From positions 1-16,780 of the forward strand of contig URYA01000015.1 in the NCBI GenBank assembly GCA_900551975.1: a stretch of 16,780 nt of DNA, given 5' to 3'. Under the pieces are notes generated by a model. That model worked only from the letters and a program-made list of their open reading frames with translations, was not told where the DNA came from and did not search any database. The stretch is from an uncultured Collinsella sp. GTDB taxonomy: Bacteria; Actinomycetota; Coriobacteriia; Coriobacteriales; Coriobacteriaceae. A program made the translations under genes and the position numbers. Positions 1 to 8,235 of this stretch are shown in pieces (the first letter of the stretch is position 1; every line of letters starts with the position of its first letter).

Positions 1-142
1 CCACCTGTGGCATCCCGCCGTTCAACCTCAACCTTCAAGTTGACCTTGAGGCGATTTTTGCGTCCCTTTACATGCCGTTCACATCGCCCCCAAACTCCCC
101 CACCCAAGGCACGTGCGGCCCACCACCGCGACGACAAGTGGC

Positions 143-213
143 AAAAAAATGGGACGGGCCCCAGATTGCCCATGCGCGCGCAAAAGCACGCCGCGGCAAT
201 CTGGGGCCCATCC
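143..213 (-). terminator. Strong intrinsic terminator after xerD
   Basis: A perfect 15-bp stem (156-170 with 195-209) is extended by four more pairs (151-154 with 211-214) across one mismatch. The loop region can pair further around a TTTT apex. Read leftward, the hairpin is followed by seven T residues (A-run at 143-149). It lies 35 nt past the xerD stop and should end the pyrG-xerD transcript. Confidence 0.9.
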
Positions 214-247
214 CCAAATACCTATAAATATGCAGGCCAGCAATGTG

Positions 248-1189
248 TTAACGATGCGCCAGCGGGTGCGCCGCCAGATAGACCTCGGTCAGTTGCGTAC
301 GATCGACATGCGTGTAGACCTGCGTGGTCGATATATCGGCATGTCCCAAGATCTCCTGTAGCACACGGAGGTCTGCGCCGCCCGCAAGCATATGGGTGGC
401 AAAGGAGTGACGCAGCGTATGGGGATGGAGTCCCACCAGCCCCACCTGGCGCCCGTAGCGCTCACAGATGGCATGGATGCCCTGGCGCGAGAGACGGCGG
501 CCGTTCTTATTTAAAAAGACCGCCGAGGTCTCGGTTCCGCGGGCATGGGCCGCCAAGCGAGAACGTCCCTCAGTTACATAGAGCGTCAGAGCTCGCGCCG
601 CGCTTCCCACCAGTGGGGACAGGCGTTCCTTTGAGCCCTTACCGCGAACGAGCACAAAGCCATCGTCGATATGGATATCGCCCACATCGAGCCCCACCAA
701 CTCGCTCACACGCAAACCACATCCGTAGAGCACTTCCAAGATGGCATGGTCGCGCAAGCCCATCTCGCCCTCGGGGAAGTCTTGATCGAGCAGCGCCGAG
801 ACATCCTCCACCGATAGATACTCCGGCAAACGATCAGCCTTTTTAGGCAGGCGCAACGCCGCCGTTGGATTTTGGGCCACAGCCCCATCGCGCACCAAAA
901 AGGCATGCAGGCCCTTCACGGCCGCAAGCGCACGCTCCACCGAGGCATCGGAATAGCCCCCATCGCGACGGTCGGCGACAAAGCCCTCCACGACCTGACG
1001 AGTCACCTCTTCAAAAGACGCAATACCCGCCCGCTCCAGATAGGCGCAGTACGTCGTCAGGTCACGACGATAGGCCGCAATCGTGTTGCGCGCCAAACCC
1101 CGCTCGACCGCGAGGTAATCGAGATACTCCCCCGCCGCCACGGCGAGCGACGAGGGAGTAGCTTCGGTATGTTCCTTATTCGCCGGCAC
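248..1189 (-). CDS. xerD: Tyrosine recombinase XerD
   Basis: A site-specific tyrosine recombinase of 313 residues that resolves chromosome dimers at dif during division. The N-terminal SAM-like DNA-binding domain spans roughly residues 13-100 and the catalytic domain roughly 120-305. All family catalytic residues are visible: Arg160 (GLRVSEL), Lys184 (RGKGSKER), His257 and Arg260 (HTLRH), His283 (LGHADIS) and the nucleophile Tyr292 (VYTHV). The chosen start is a GTG two bases after the pyrG stop, which gives the usual family length of about 300 residues. An upstream extension in the same frame would lie entirely inside pyrG and is rejected. Spacing to pyrG suggests translational coupling. In actinobacteria such as Mycobacterium tuberculosis, xerD also sits close downstream of pyrG. 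That context, with no attachment site or phage genes, argues for the chromosomal XerD rather than an integrase. XerC or a lone XerA-type enzyme cannot be fully excluded from sequence alone. Confidence 0.93.
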   Translation of the reverse strand: MPANKEHTEATPSSLAVAAGEYLDYLAVERGLARNTIAAYRRDLTTYCAYLERAGIASFEEVTRQVVEGFVADRRDGGYSDASVERALAAVKGLHAFLVRDGAVAQNPTAALRLPKKADRLPEYLSVEDVSALLDQDFPEGEMGLRDHAILEVLYGCGLRVSELVGLDVGDIHIDDGFVLVRGKGSKERLSPLVGSAARALTLYVTEGRSRLAAHARGTETSAVFLNKNGRRLSRQGIHAICERYGRQVGLVGLHPHTLRHSFATHMLAGGADLRVLQEILGHADISTTQVYTHVDRTQLTEVYLAAHPLAHR

Positions 1190-1191
1190 CC

Positions 1192-2859
<1,668 letters not shown>

Positions 2860-2908
2860 TTACCTGCACTTCCCGTAGAAGTTGTTTATTCACATCTTAC
2901 GGGTCTCC

Positions 2909-2940
2909 ATTGTAATACTCGCGCCGCGGACCGTTCGCAA
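2909..2940 (-). promoter_or_regulatory. Candidate pyrG promoter
   Basis: Reading leftward, a -35-like TTGCGA (2935-2940) is followed after 17 bp by TATTAC (2912-2917). An overlapping TACAAT (2909-2914) offers an alternative -10 at 20 bp. The site lies between the upstream terminator and pyrG, 55-90 nt before the start codon. In the leader, CCCGTA and TACGGG (2872-2877, 2898-2903) can pair. Confidence 0.45.
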
Positions 2941-2975
2941 TTTTTCTCGCGTGCGATTGCATTTCTCAATCTTGA

Positions 2976-3007
2976 AACAAAACGCCGCCCGGTTTCCCAG
3001 GCGGCGT
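2976..3007 (-). terminator. Intrinsic terminator after the winged-helix gene
   Basis: An 8-bp perfect GC-rich stem (2982-2989 with 3000-3007) has a 10-nt loop and is followed, leftward, by TTTTGTTT. It begins 23 nt beyond the stop of the small regulator gene and separates that gene's transcript from the pyrG promoter. Confidence 0.85.
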
Positions 3008-3030
3008 CGCTATGGCAAGGGTACATGCTG

Positions 3031-3369
3031 CTATCGATCAGCAGCCTCGTCCTCAAGCATTTCTTGAACGAGCATGCCGGTACGGACGCCCTCAAGATAC
3101 CACTTGCCATGTTCGGTGAGGCAAATACCATTTGCAAGCTGACCGCCGTCGTCGCTATAACGCGAGACGACATCAATCATGCCTTCGGAATCCAAGCGAT
3201 CGATTGCGGCGCGGGCACGATACGGCGAAACCCCCACGCGCTCGGCAAGCGTTTTGCGCGAGAAACCATACGGCCCGCCATTGTCTTCGGTTTGCTGGTC
3301 GATCTCCATCAACACCAGCACCTCGACACGCTTCATATCGTTGACACTCGCACGACCCTTGCCCGCCAT
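3031..3369 (-). CDS. Small winged-helix (MarR-like) DNA-binding protein, hypothetical regulator
   Basis: A 112-residue protein that looks like a single winged-helix domain. A helix rich in Leu and Val (about 14-25) is followed by the helix-turn-helix RKTLAERVGVSPYRARAAID (38-57), then LDSEGMIDVVSRYSDDGG (59-76), the expected wing. It closes with a helical tail (87-108) that could dimerise. The arrangement resembles MarR/PadR-type regulators, but no ligand or partner can be inferred. The start was set at 3369 because GAGGAGG lies 6 nt upstream. The frame stays open 18 codons further but has no ribosome site there. It is monocistronic, with a terminator immediately downstream and a 202-bp gap to the UPF0371 terminator side. 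It could regulate itself or an unlinked gene. The gene is almost certainly real, while the family assignment is moderate. Confidence 0.8.
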   Translation of the reverse strand: MAGKGRASVNDMKRVEVLVLMEIDQQTEDNGGPYGFSRKTLAERVGVSPYRARAAIDRLDSEGMIDVVSRYSDDGGQLANGICLTEHGKWYLEGVRTGMLVQEMLEDEAADR

Positions 3370-3486
3370 AGCAGCCTCCTCAAACCGAGCACGAGCATCT
3401 AACGCGCCGTGCGCGACCGACACACCTCACGATGGCAGGTAATATCCATCATGCGGCATCCCGCTAAGGATGAAACAGTTACGGTT

Positions 3487-3494
3487 ATTGTATA
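3487..3494 (-). promoter_or_regulatory. Possible -10 element for the winged-helix gene
   Basis: Leftward the sequence reads GGTATACAAT, giving TATACA or TACAAT as a -10-like hexamer about 120 nt before the start codon. No convincing -35 hexamer is visible at 16-18 bp, so this is tentative. The intervening leader contains a short GCGG/CCGC hairpin. Confidence 0.25.
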
Positions 3495-3555
3495 CCGCTC
3501 AAATTGTTTCTAGGCAGGTAAACGGCTATTTTTCGCCGAAATAGGCGCTTTATTG

Positions 3556-3592
3556 ATCAAAAAGCCGTACCGGGCGCTAACCCGATACGGCC
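3556..3592 (-). terminator. Strong intrinsic terminator after the UPF0371 gene
   Basis: An 11-bp stem with one G-U pair (3564-3574 with 3581-3591) and a 6-nt loop is followed leftward by five T residues. It starts 34 nt beyond the UPF0371 stop codon. Confidence 0.92.
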
Positions 3593-3625
3593 AAAATGCA
3601 ATGCAATTACCGCGGTGCTTCAAAC

Positions 3626-5107
3626 TTAGCGATGGAAGAAACCGCGGCGCTCAAACTTGGGCTCGCAGCACACGTTGATACCCAGTTTGCGCAGTACCGT
3701 CTCGTCCGTCGGCGAGATAATCACGCTAAAGAAGGCATCGCAACCGCGCAACTGCTCCAGGCCCGAAAGGACGCGAGCGGCCGTCTCACTCGTGGCCGAG
3801 GTGATCGACAGCGCCATAAGCGTCTCGTCGGTGTGGAGGCGCGGGGTTTTGCTGCCCAGGAAATGCGTCTTGAGCTTGCTGATGGGCTCGATCGCCTCAT
3901 CGCTGATGACCTCGAGCTCAAGGTCGACGCCCGAGACATGCTTGAGGGCGTTCATAATGAGCGAACTTGCGGCGCCCAGGCGCGTGGAGGTCTTACCGGT
4001 CACCACGGAGCCATCGGGCATGACCATGGCACCCACGGGACCACCCGTCAGCTGCTCCCTGGTGAGGGCCGCCGAGCGTGCCGGTGAGTAGTTCTTATCG
4101 ATGCCGGCTTTCTTCATAATAATCTTGAGACGGTCGACTTGCTCATCGCCCACGCCGGTACGGCGCACATTTTCGACCGCGGTAAAGTAGCGGCGGACGA
4201 TCTCCATCTTGGAAGCGTCGCGGCAGGCATCGTCATCGGTGATGGCAAAGCCGACCATATTGACGCCCATGTCCGTAGGACTCTGGTAGGGGCTCTTGCC
4301 CAGGATCTTTTCCATCAGGGCACGGACTACCGGGAAGGCCTCGACGTCGCGGTTGTAGTTGACCGTGGTCTTGTTGTAGGCCTCAAGGTGGAACGAATCG
4401 ATGATATTGGCGTCGTCGAGGTCAGCCGTGGCGGCCTCGTAGGCAATATTGACCGGATGCGTCAGAGGAAGATTCCAGACCGGGAAGGTCTCAAACTTGG
4501 CATAGCCGGCTGCCGTACCGTGCTTATGCTCGTGATACAGCTGCGAGAGGCAAGTGGCGAGCTTGCCCGAGCCAGGGCCGGGCGCCGTCACGACGACGAG
4601 CGGACGGGTGGTCTCGACAAACTCGTTCTTGCCGTAGCCATCGTCGGACACGATCAGATCGACATCGTGCGGATACCCCTCGATGGGATAGTGCAGCTTG
4701 GCGGGAATACCGAGCGCGTTCAGGCGGTTGCGGAACACATCGGCAGCGGGCTGGCCGGCATACTGGGTGATGACCACAGCCGCGACGGCAAAGCCGTTGC
4801 CGCGGAACAGGTCGACCAGGCGCAGCACATCCTCGTCATAGGTAATACCAAGGTCACCACGAGCCTTGTTTTTCTCGATGTGGTTCGCGTTGATCGCGAT
4901 GATAACCTCGACATCGTCGGCGATGCTCTTGAGCATGCGGAACTTGCTGTCCGGCTCAAAACCCGGCAGCACTCGGCTCGCATGATAGTCATCGAACAGC
5001 TTGCCGCCAAACTCCAAATAGAGCTTGCCACCAAACTGTGAGATGCGCTCCTTAATATGAGCGGCCTGCAGCTCGATATACTTCGCGTTGTCGAAACCCT
5101 GGCGCAT
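3626..5107 (-). CDS. UPF0371 / DUF1846 family protein, function unknown
   Basis: A 493-residue cytoplasmic protein of the UPF0371 (DUF1846) family, whose biochemical role is not established as far as I know. No signal peptide or membrane segment is visible. The N-terminal part (FDNAKYIELQAAHIKERI, then GGKLYLEFGGKLFDDYHA at 27-44) and the later DMGVNMVGF segment (279-287) are features I associate with this family. A glycine-rich P-loop-like stretch, TAPGPGSGKLATCLSQLYHE (174-193), sits in the middle and suggests nucleotide or phosphate binding, which is an inference. A second short loop GGPVGAMVMPDGSVVTGKTS is at 355-374. The start at 5107 has GGGAG 7 nt upstream, and an ATG eight codons earlier lacks this. 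The gene has its own TATAAT promoter and terminator, so it is a single-gene unit next to the arginine cluster rather than part of it. Confidence 0.92.
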   Translation of the reverse strand: MRQGFDNAKYIELQAAHIKERISQFGGKLYLEFGGKLFDDYHASRVLPGFEPDSKFRMLKSIADDVEVIIAINANHIEKNKARGDLGITYDEDVLRLVDLFRGNGFAVAAVVITQYAGQPAADVFRNRLNALGIPAKLHYPIEGYPHDVDLIVSDDGYGKNEFVETTRPLVVVTAPGPGSGKLATCLSQLYHEHKHGTAAGYAKFETFPVWNLPLTHPVNIAYEAATADLDDANIIDSFHLEAYNKTTVNYNRDVEAFPVVRALMEKILGKSPYQSPTDMGVNMVGFAITDDDACRDASKMEIVRRYFTAVENVRRTGVGDEQVDRLKIIMKKAGIDKNYSPARSAALTREQLTGGPVGAMVMPDGSVVTGKTSTRLGAASSLIMNALKHVSGVDLELEVISDEAIEPISKLKTHFLGSKTPRLHTDETLMALSITSATSETAARVLSGLEQLRGCDAFFSVIISPTDETVLRKLGINVCCEPKFERRGFFHR

Positions 5108-5146
5108 GTATGGCTCCCGTCCCGTTTCCAATTAATGTTCTAGGCG

Positions 5147-5175
5147 ATTATAACGGAGCAGGCCCTCCCCAACGC
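5147..5175 (-). promoter_or_regulatory. Promoter of the UPF0371 gene
   Basis: A perfect TATAAT (5147-5152, leftward) lies 40 nt before the start codon. The hexamer 17 bp upstream is GCGTTG, a weak -35. Predicted transcription starts near 5140, leaving a leader of about 33 nt. Confidence 0.6.
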
Positions 5176-5178
5176 ACT

Positions 5179-5199
5179 TCCCCTGTACCAACAAGGGGA
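5179..5199. repeat. Small inverted repeat upstream of the UPF0371 promoter
   Basis: TTCCCCTGT and ACAAGGGGAA pair with one bulged base around an ACCA loop. It lies just upstream of the UPF0371 promoter and could be an operator or a hairpin at the end of the carrier transcript. Confidence 0.5.
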
Positions 5200-5231
5200 A
5201 CGTCGCAGGTTGAGCATAAGTCAGCGAGCGA

Positions 5232-5323
5232 CGTCCAGGACGTACAAGTTGGCATGAAAAAGGCAAGGCATAGACCTTTTGGTCATGCCTTGCCTTTTGA
5301 ATGACAAATTGTCGTCCTGGACG
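5232..5323. repeat. 92-bp nested palindrome containing a bidirectional terminator
   Basis: The inner stem AAAAGGCAAGGCAT (5258-5271) plus GACC pairs with GGTC plus the complement (5281-5298) around TTTT, with one bulged A. That makes 18 pairs. Leftward it is followed by TTTTT, so it should terminate the arginine-carrier transcript. Rightward it is followed by TTTTGA. Outside this, the arms continue to pair imperfectly and end in CGTCCAGGACG (5232-5242) and CGTCCTGGACG (5313-5323), each itself palindromic around its central base. The total symmetry is about 92 bp. This is more than a terminator needs and resembles a REP/MITE-like palindromic unit, which is an inference. Confidence 0.85.
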
Positions 5324-5340
5324 GCGCGCAGCGTCGACTG

Positions 5341-5367
5341 GTTGCGCGGTTCGTAGAACCGCGCAAC
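5341..5367. repeat. Perfect 12-bp inverted repeat
   Basis: GTTGCGCGGTTC and GAACCGCGCAAC pair perfectly around a GTA loop. There is no T-run on either side, so it is probably not a terminator by itself. It lies 17 bp from the 92-bp palindrome and may belong to the same element. Confidence 0.85.
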
Positions 5368-5375
5368 ATGAGAGC

Positions 5376-5508
5376 GCCCCCTCCCGCGCACGGAACGGAA
5401 GGGGGCTAAAGGTAGGAGTCTACCGGTAGGTTTACCCCACCGGACAGACGATGACCAGGTGATCCTTTACAGGATCGTCAAGGTTTCCGTGGGGTACCCG
5501 TTGGGTAC
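5376..5508 (-). other. Structured 3' untranslated region of the carrier gene
   Basis: Several inverted repeats are packed after the carrier stop codon: GTACCC/GGGTAC (5494-5508); TACCCCAC(C)GG with CCGTGGGGTA, enclosing GACGAT/ATCGTC and GATCCT/AGGATC (about 5433-5497); GGTAG/CTACC (5411-5424); and GCCCCCT/AGGGGGC (5376-5406). None carries a T-tail. They could act as a 3' stabilising structure or terminate with help from a factor. No protein-coding frame with a ribosome site is seen here. Confidence 0.55.
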
Positions 5509-6987
5509 TTAGAGCAGCACGCAGGCGACGGTCAGGATGATGGCGCAGACGACGGAGAGCGCGACGATGAGCTTAAGGGCAAACTTGAGCCAGGTCGTCC
5601 ACTCGATCTTGGCCAGGGCGAGACCGCCCATGATGGCGCCGGAGGTCGGGGTGAACAGGTTCACGACACCGATGGCGGCGGAGAAGATCATGACCATGAC
5701 CTCGGGCGAGAAGCCGAGCTTAACAGCCAGCGGTCCCATGATGGGCATGGAGACGGTGGCCATACCGGAGGTCGAGGGGATCAGGAAGGACAGGCCGAAG
5801 TAGACCAGGAAGCTCATGGGAGCGAAGATCACGCCGGACAGGCCAGCCAGGGCATTGGCGGCAGCGTCGAGGACGTAGACGTCGAGGCCGGTGTTAGCCA
5901 TGAGGACGGAGATACCGCGGGCGAGAGCGATGACGAGAACAACGGACATCATGTCGGCAGCGCCGCTAATGAAGGTGTTGACAATCTGCTTCTCGGACAG
6001 GCCACCGATGATACCGATCAGGACAGCCATGAGGAAGAACCAGGTGGAAGCCTCGTCGAAGTACCACTGGCCAATGGGCAGGCCGGTGATCAGGGCAGAC
6101 CAGCCCTGAACGATGGCGTTACCGTCGGCATCGTAGACAGCGCCAGCGTCAAAGAAGTTGGCGACGCCCTCGTTGAGGTCGGCCAGCGGGATGAAGCCGA
6201 CGATCATGACGACGAAGGTGAAGGCGAAGGCGATCAGAACACCCTTCTGACGACCGGTGAGCTTGACCTCCTTGTGAACCTCGGAAGCAGCCTTGCCGTG
6301 AGCCTCTTCGGCGTCCTTGAGCTCCTGCATCGACAGGATGGTGGAACCCTTGTCAGCCTTGACCTTCTTGGCATAGTTCATCACGAAGACGATGGACATA
6401 GCAGTAGTGACAATCCACAGGACGGCACCGAGGCCGATGATGATGGACTGGTTGACCTCAATGCCAACGCCGGTCAGAGCGTCGACGGCAGCGCCGACGG
6501 CGAACGGGTTAACCGTGGAGCCCAGGCAGCCGCAGCCAGCGCCGAGCAGGACGGTAGCGGCGCCGACCATGGGGTCGAAGCCAGCGGCCATCATGGTAGC
6601 GGCGAGCAGGGCGTAGAAGGGAACGGTCTCCTCGCACATACCATAAGTGGTACCACCGAGGGAGAAGATGAGCATCAGCACGGGAACGAGCATGATCTCG
6701 TTGCCCTTAAGCTTCTGCACCAGGACGGCGATGCCGTTGTCCAGAGCGCCGGTCTCGGTCATCATGCCAAGGAAGCCGCCCAGAATCATAACGAAGAGGC
6801 AGACGGGCAGAGCGTCAGCGAAGCCCTTAATCGGGGCGGTGCAGAAATCGCTCAGGCGGGCTGCGGTAACCGCGCCGCCGGACGTGCCGGAGACGATAAC
6901 GGTAATTACTGCAACAATTGCCAGCAGAGCAAGAAGAATGGTGAACGATGAAGGCATACCGCGCTTTTTCTTAGCGGTCTCAGTCAT
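5509..6987 (-). CDS. YfcC/DcuC-superfamily membrane carrier, likely arginine/ornithine exchanger
   Basis: A polytopic inner-membrane protein of 492 residues with about a dozen hydrophobic segments. After a basic N-terminus (AKKKRG), the first segment spans about 14-34. A charged loop (about 206-246) separates the two halves. Family-type motifs are GGTTYGMCEETVPFYALL (111-128), LGSTVNPFAVG (155-165), PSTSGMATVSMPIMGPL (404-420) and NLFTPTSGAIMGGL (443-456), which place it in the YfcC branch of the C4-dicarboxylate/DcuC-like carriers. Its place after arcA and the carbamoyltransferase suggests arginine import with ornithine or citrulline export, the job done elsewhere by ArcD. Substrate is inferred from context only. 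The start at 6987 was chosen because AAGGGGGG sits 9 nt upstream; the ATG at 6996 would directly abut that run and the one at 7014 precedes it. A terminator-like hairpin in the 147-bp gap from the carbamoyltransferase suggests lower or separate expression. Confidence 0.9.
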   Translation of the reverse strand: MTETAKKKRGMPSSFTILLALLAIVAVITVIVSGTSGGAVTAARLSDFCTAPIKGFADALPVCLFVMILGGFLGMMTETGALDNGIAVLVQKLKGNEIMLVPVLMLIFSLGGTTYGMCEETVPFYALLAATMMAAGFDPMVGAATVLLGAGCGCLGSTVNPFAVGAAVDALTGVGIEVNQSIIIGLGAVLWIVTTAMSIVFVMNYAKKVKADKGSTILSMQELKDAEEAHGKAASEVHKEVKLTGRQKGVLIAFAFTFVVMIVGFIPLADLNEGVANFFDAGAVYDADGNAIVQGWSALITGLPIGQWYFDEASTWFFLMAVLIGIIGGLSEKQIVNTFISGAADMMSVVLVIALARGISVLMANTGLDVYVLDAAANALAGLSGVIFAPMSFLVYFGLSFLIPSTSGMATVSMPIMGPLAVKLGFSPEVMVMIFSAAIGVVNLFTPTSGAIMGGLALAKIEWTTWLKFALKLIVALSVVCAIILTVACVLL

Positions 6988-7081
6988 GGTTCTCATCCCC
7001 CCTTCATAAATCATTTAACTGTCTCGCGCGAAGCGGATCTTCCGTGCCGTGCCCACCGCCCGACGCGAGATATTTACCAGA

Positions 7082-7119
7082 CAAAACCGCTCGGGGTGAG
7101 CAGCAATACACCCCGAGCG
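7082..7119 (-). terminator. Terminator after the ornithine carbamoyltransferase gene
   Basis: A perfect 11-bp GC-rich stem (7088-7098 with 7109-7119) has a 10-nt loop and is followed leftward by GTTTTGT. It starts 16 nt beyond the stop codon. With its short T-tract it may be leaky, allowing partial read-through into the carrier gene. Confidence 0.8.
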
Positions 7120-7134
7120 AGATGCTAGATGCTC

Positions 7135-8130
7135 TTACTTGAGCGTGGCGTACATGACAGCCTTGATGGTGTGCATGCGGTTCTCGGCCTCATCGAAGAC
7201 CTTGGAAGCGGGGCTCTCGAAGACCTCGTCGGTGACCTCCTGCTCGGTGATGCCGAACTGCTCGCACTTCTCGGCGCCAATGGTGGTGTTGGTGTCGTGG
7301 AAGCTGGGCAGGCAGTGCAGGAAGATGGCGCCCGGGTTGGCCATAGCCATGACCTCGGAGGTAACACGATACGGGGTGAGCTGAGCGATGCGCTCGGCCC
7401 AGACCTCGTCGGGCTCGCCCATGGAGACCCACACGTCGGTGTAGATAACGTCGGCACCGGTGACGCCGTCCTTGACGTCGGTGGTCAGCTTGATGGTGCA
7501 GCCGTTGGCCTCGGCGATGGGCTTGCAGGCCTCGATGACGTCGTCGGCGGGCATGCACTCCTCGGGGCCGCAGGCCACGAAGTTCATGCCGAGCTTGGAG
7601 CAGACAACCATGAGGGAGCGAGCGACGTTGTTCTTGCAGTCGCCCATGAAGACGAGGGTCTTGCCCTTGATGTCGTAGTTGAAGTTCTCCTGGACGGTCA
7701 GGATGTCGGCGAGCATCTGGGTGGGATGCCACTCAGTGGTCAGGCCGTTCCACACGGGCACGCCGGACTTAGCAGCGAGCTCCTCGACGTCGTCCTGGGC
7801 AAAGCCACGGAACTCGATGCCGTCATACATGCGGCCGAGAACACGGGCGGTGTCCTCGATGGACTCCTTCTTGCCCATCTGCGACGAACCCGGATCGAGG
7901 TAGGTGACGCCCATGCCCAGATCCATGCCGCCGACCTCGAAGGCGCAGCGGGTACGAGTGGAGGTCTTCTGGAAGAGCAGAACGATGTTCTTGCCCTCGA
8001 GATAGCGATGCGGAACGCCAGCGCGCTTCATGTCCTTGAAGTTCTTGGAGAGCTTGAGCAGGTACTCGATCTCCTCGGTAGTGAGGTCGAGAAGCTTGAG
8101 GAAGCTACGGCCGGAGAGGTTAACACCCAT
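7135..8130 (-). CDS. arcB: Ornithine carbamoyltransferase (catabolic, ADI pathway)
   Basis: Catalyses citrulline plus phosphate to ornithine plus carbamoyl phosphate in the ADI pathway, reversibly. The protein has 331 residues, normal for the family. Carbamoyl-phosphate residues are present: STRTR (57-61, within [13 protein letters not shown]) and HPTQ (135-138). The ornithine loop is VWVSMGEP (233-240), and the catalytic HCLP motif is at 272-275. The start ATG has AAAGGA 8 nt upstream. It lies 105 bp downstream of arcA in the same direction, the classic arcA-arcB order, so a catabolic role is favoured. The same enzyme could serve arginine biosynthesis, in which case argF would be the correct symbol; no other arginine biosynthesis gene is in the window. 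Strong use of G/C-ending codons and a good ribosome site suggest high expression. Confidence 0.95.
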   Translation of the reverse strand: MGVNLSGRSFLKLLDLTTEEIEYLLKLSKNFKDMKRAGVPHRYLEGKNIVLLFQKTSTRTRCAFEVGGMDLGMGVTYLDPGSSQMGKKESIEDTARVLGRMYDGIEFRGFAQDDVEELAAKSGVPVWNGLTTEWHPTQMLADILTVQENFNYDIKGKTLVFMGDCKNNVARSLMVVCSKLGMNFVACGPEECMPADDVIEACKPIAEANGCTIKLTTDVKDGVTGADVIYTDVWVSMGEPDEVWAERIAQLTPYRVTSEVMAMANPGAIFLHCLPSFHDTNTTIGAEKCEQFGITEQEVTDEVFESPASKVFDEAENRMHTIKAVMYATLK

Positions 8131-8175
8131 GGTTTGATTCCTTTCGAAGAAATGAATTACGTAAGTATTAGTGTT

Positions 8176-8223
8176 GCCCGTTTAACGGGCGAAGCCGGTG
8201 CGGTTGTAGGGGGACCGCACCGG
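8176..8223 (-). other. Two tandem hairpins between arcA and arcB
   Basis: Leftward, a 10-bp stem CCGGTGCGGT/ACCGCACCGG (8195-8204 with 8214-8223, 9-nt loop) is followed by a 5-bp stem GCCCG/CGGGC (8176-8190). Neither has a T-run, so read-through is expected. They could act as an RNA processing or stabilising site that sets the arcA:arcB ratio, or as a weak attenuator. Confidence 0.6.
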
Positions 8224-8235
8224 AAACGGAAAGAC

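Noticed and set aside
7..846. A 279-codon plus-strand open frame at the left end
   Set aside because: Its product is Arg/Pro/His-rich without domain features and lies opposite the catalytic half of xerD and its terminator.
248..1189. Tyrosine recombinase read as a phage or island integrase
   Set aside because: It has the length and motifs of Xer enzymes, is coupled to pyrG as in actinobacterial chromosomes, and no tRNA, attachment repeats or phage genes are nearby.
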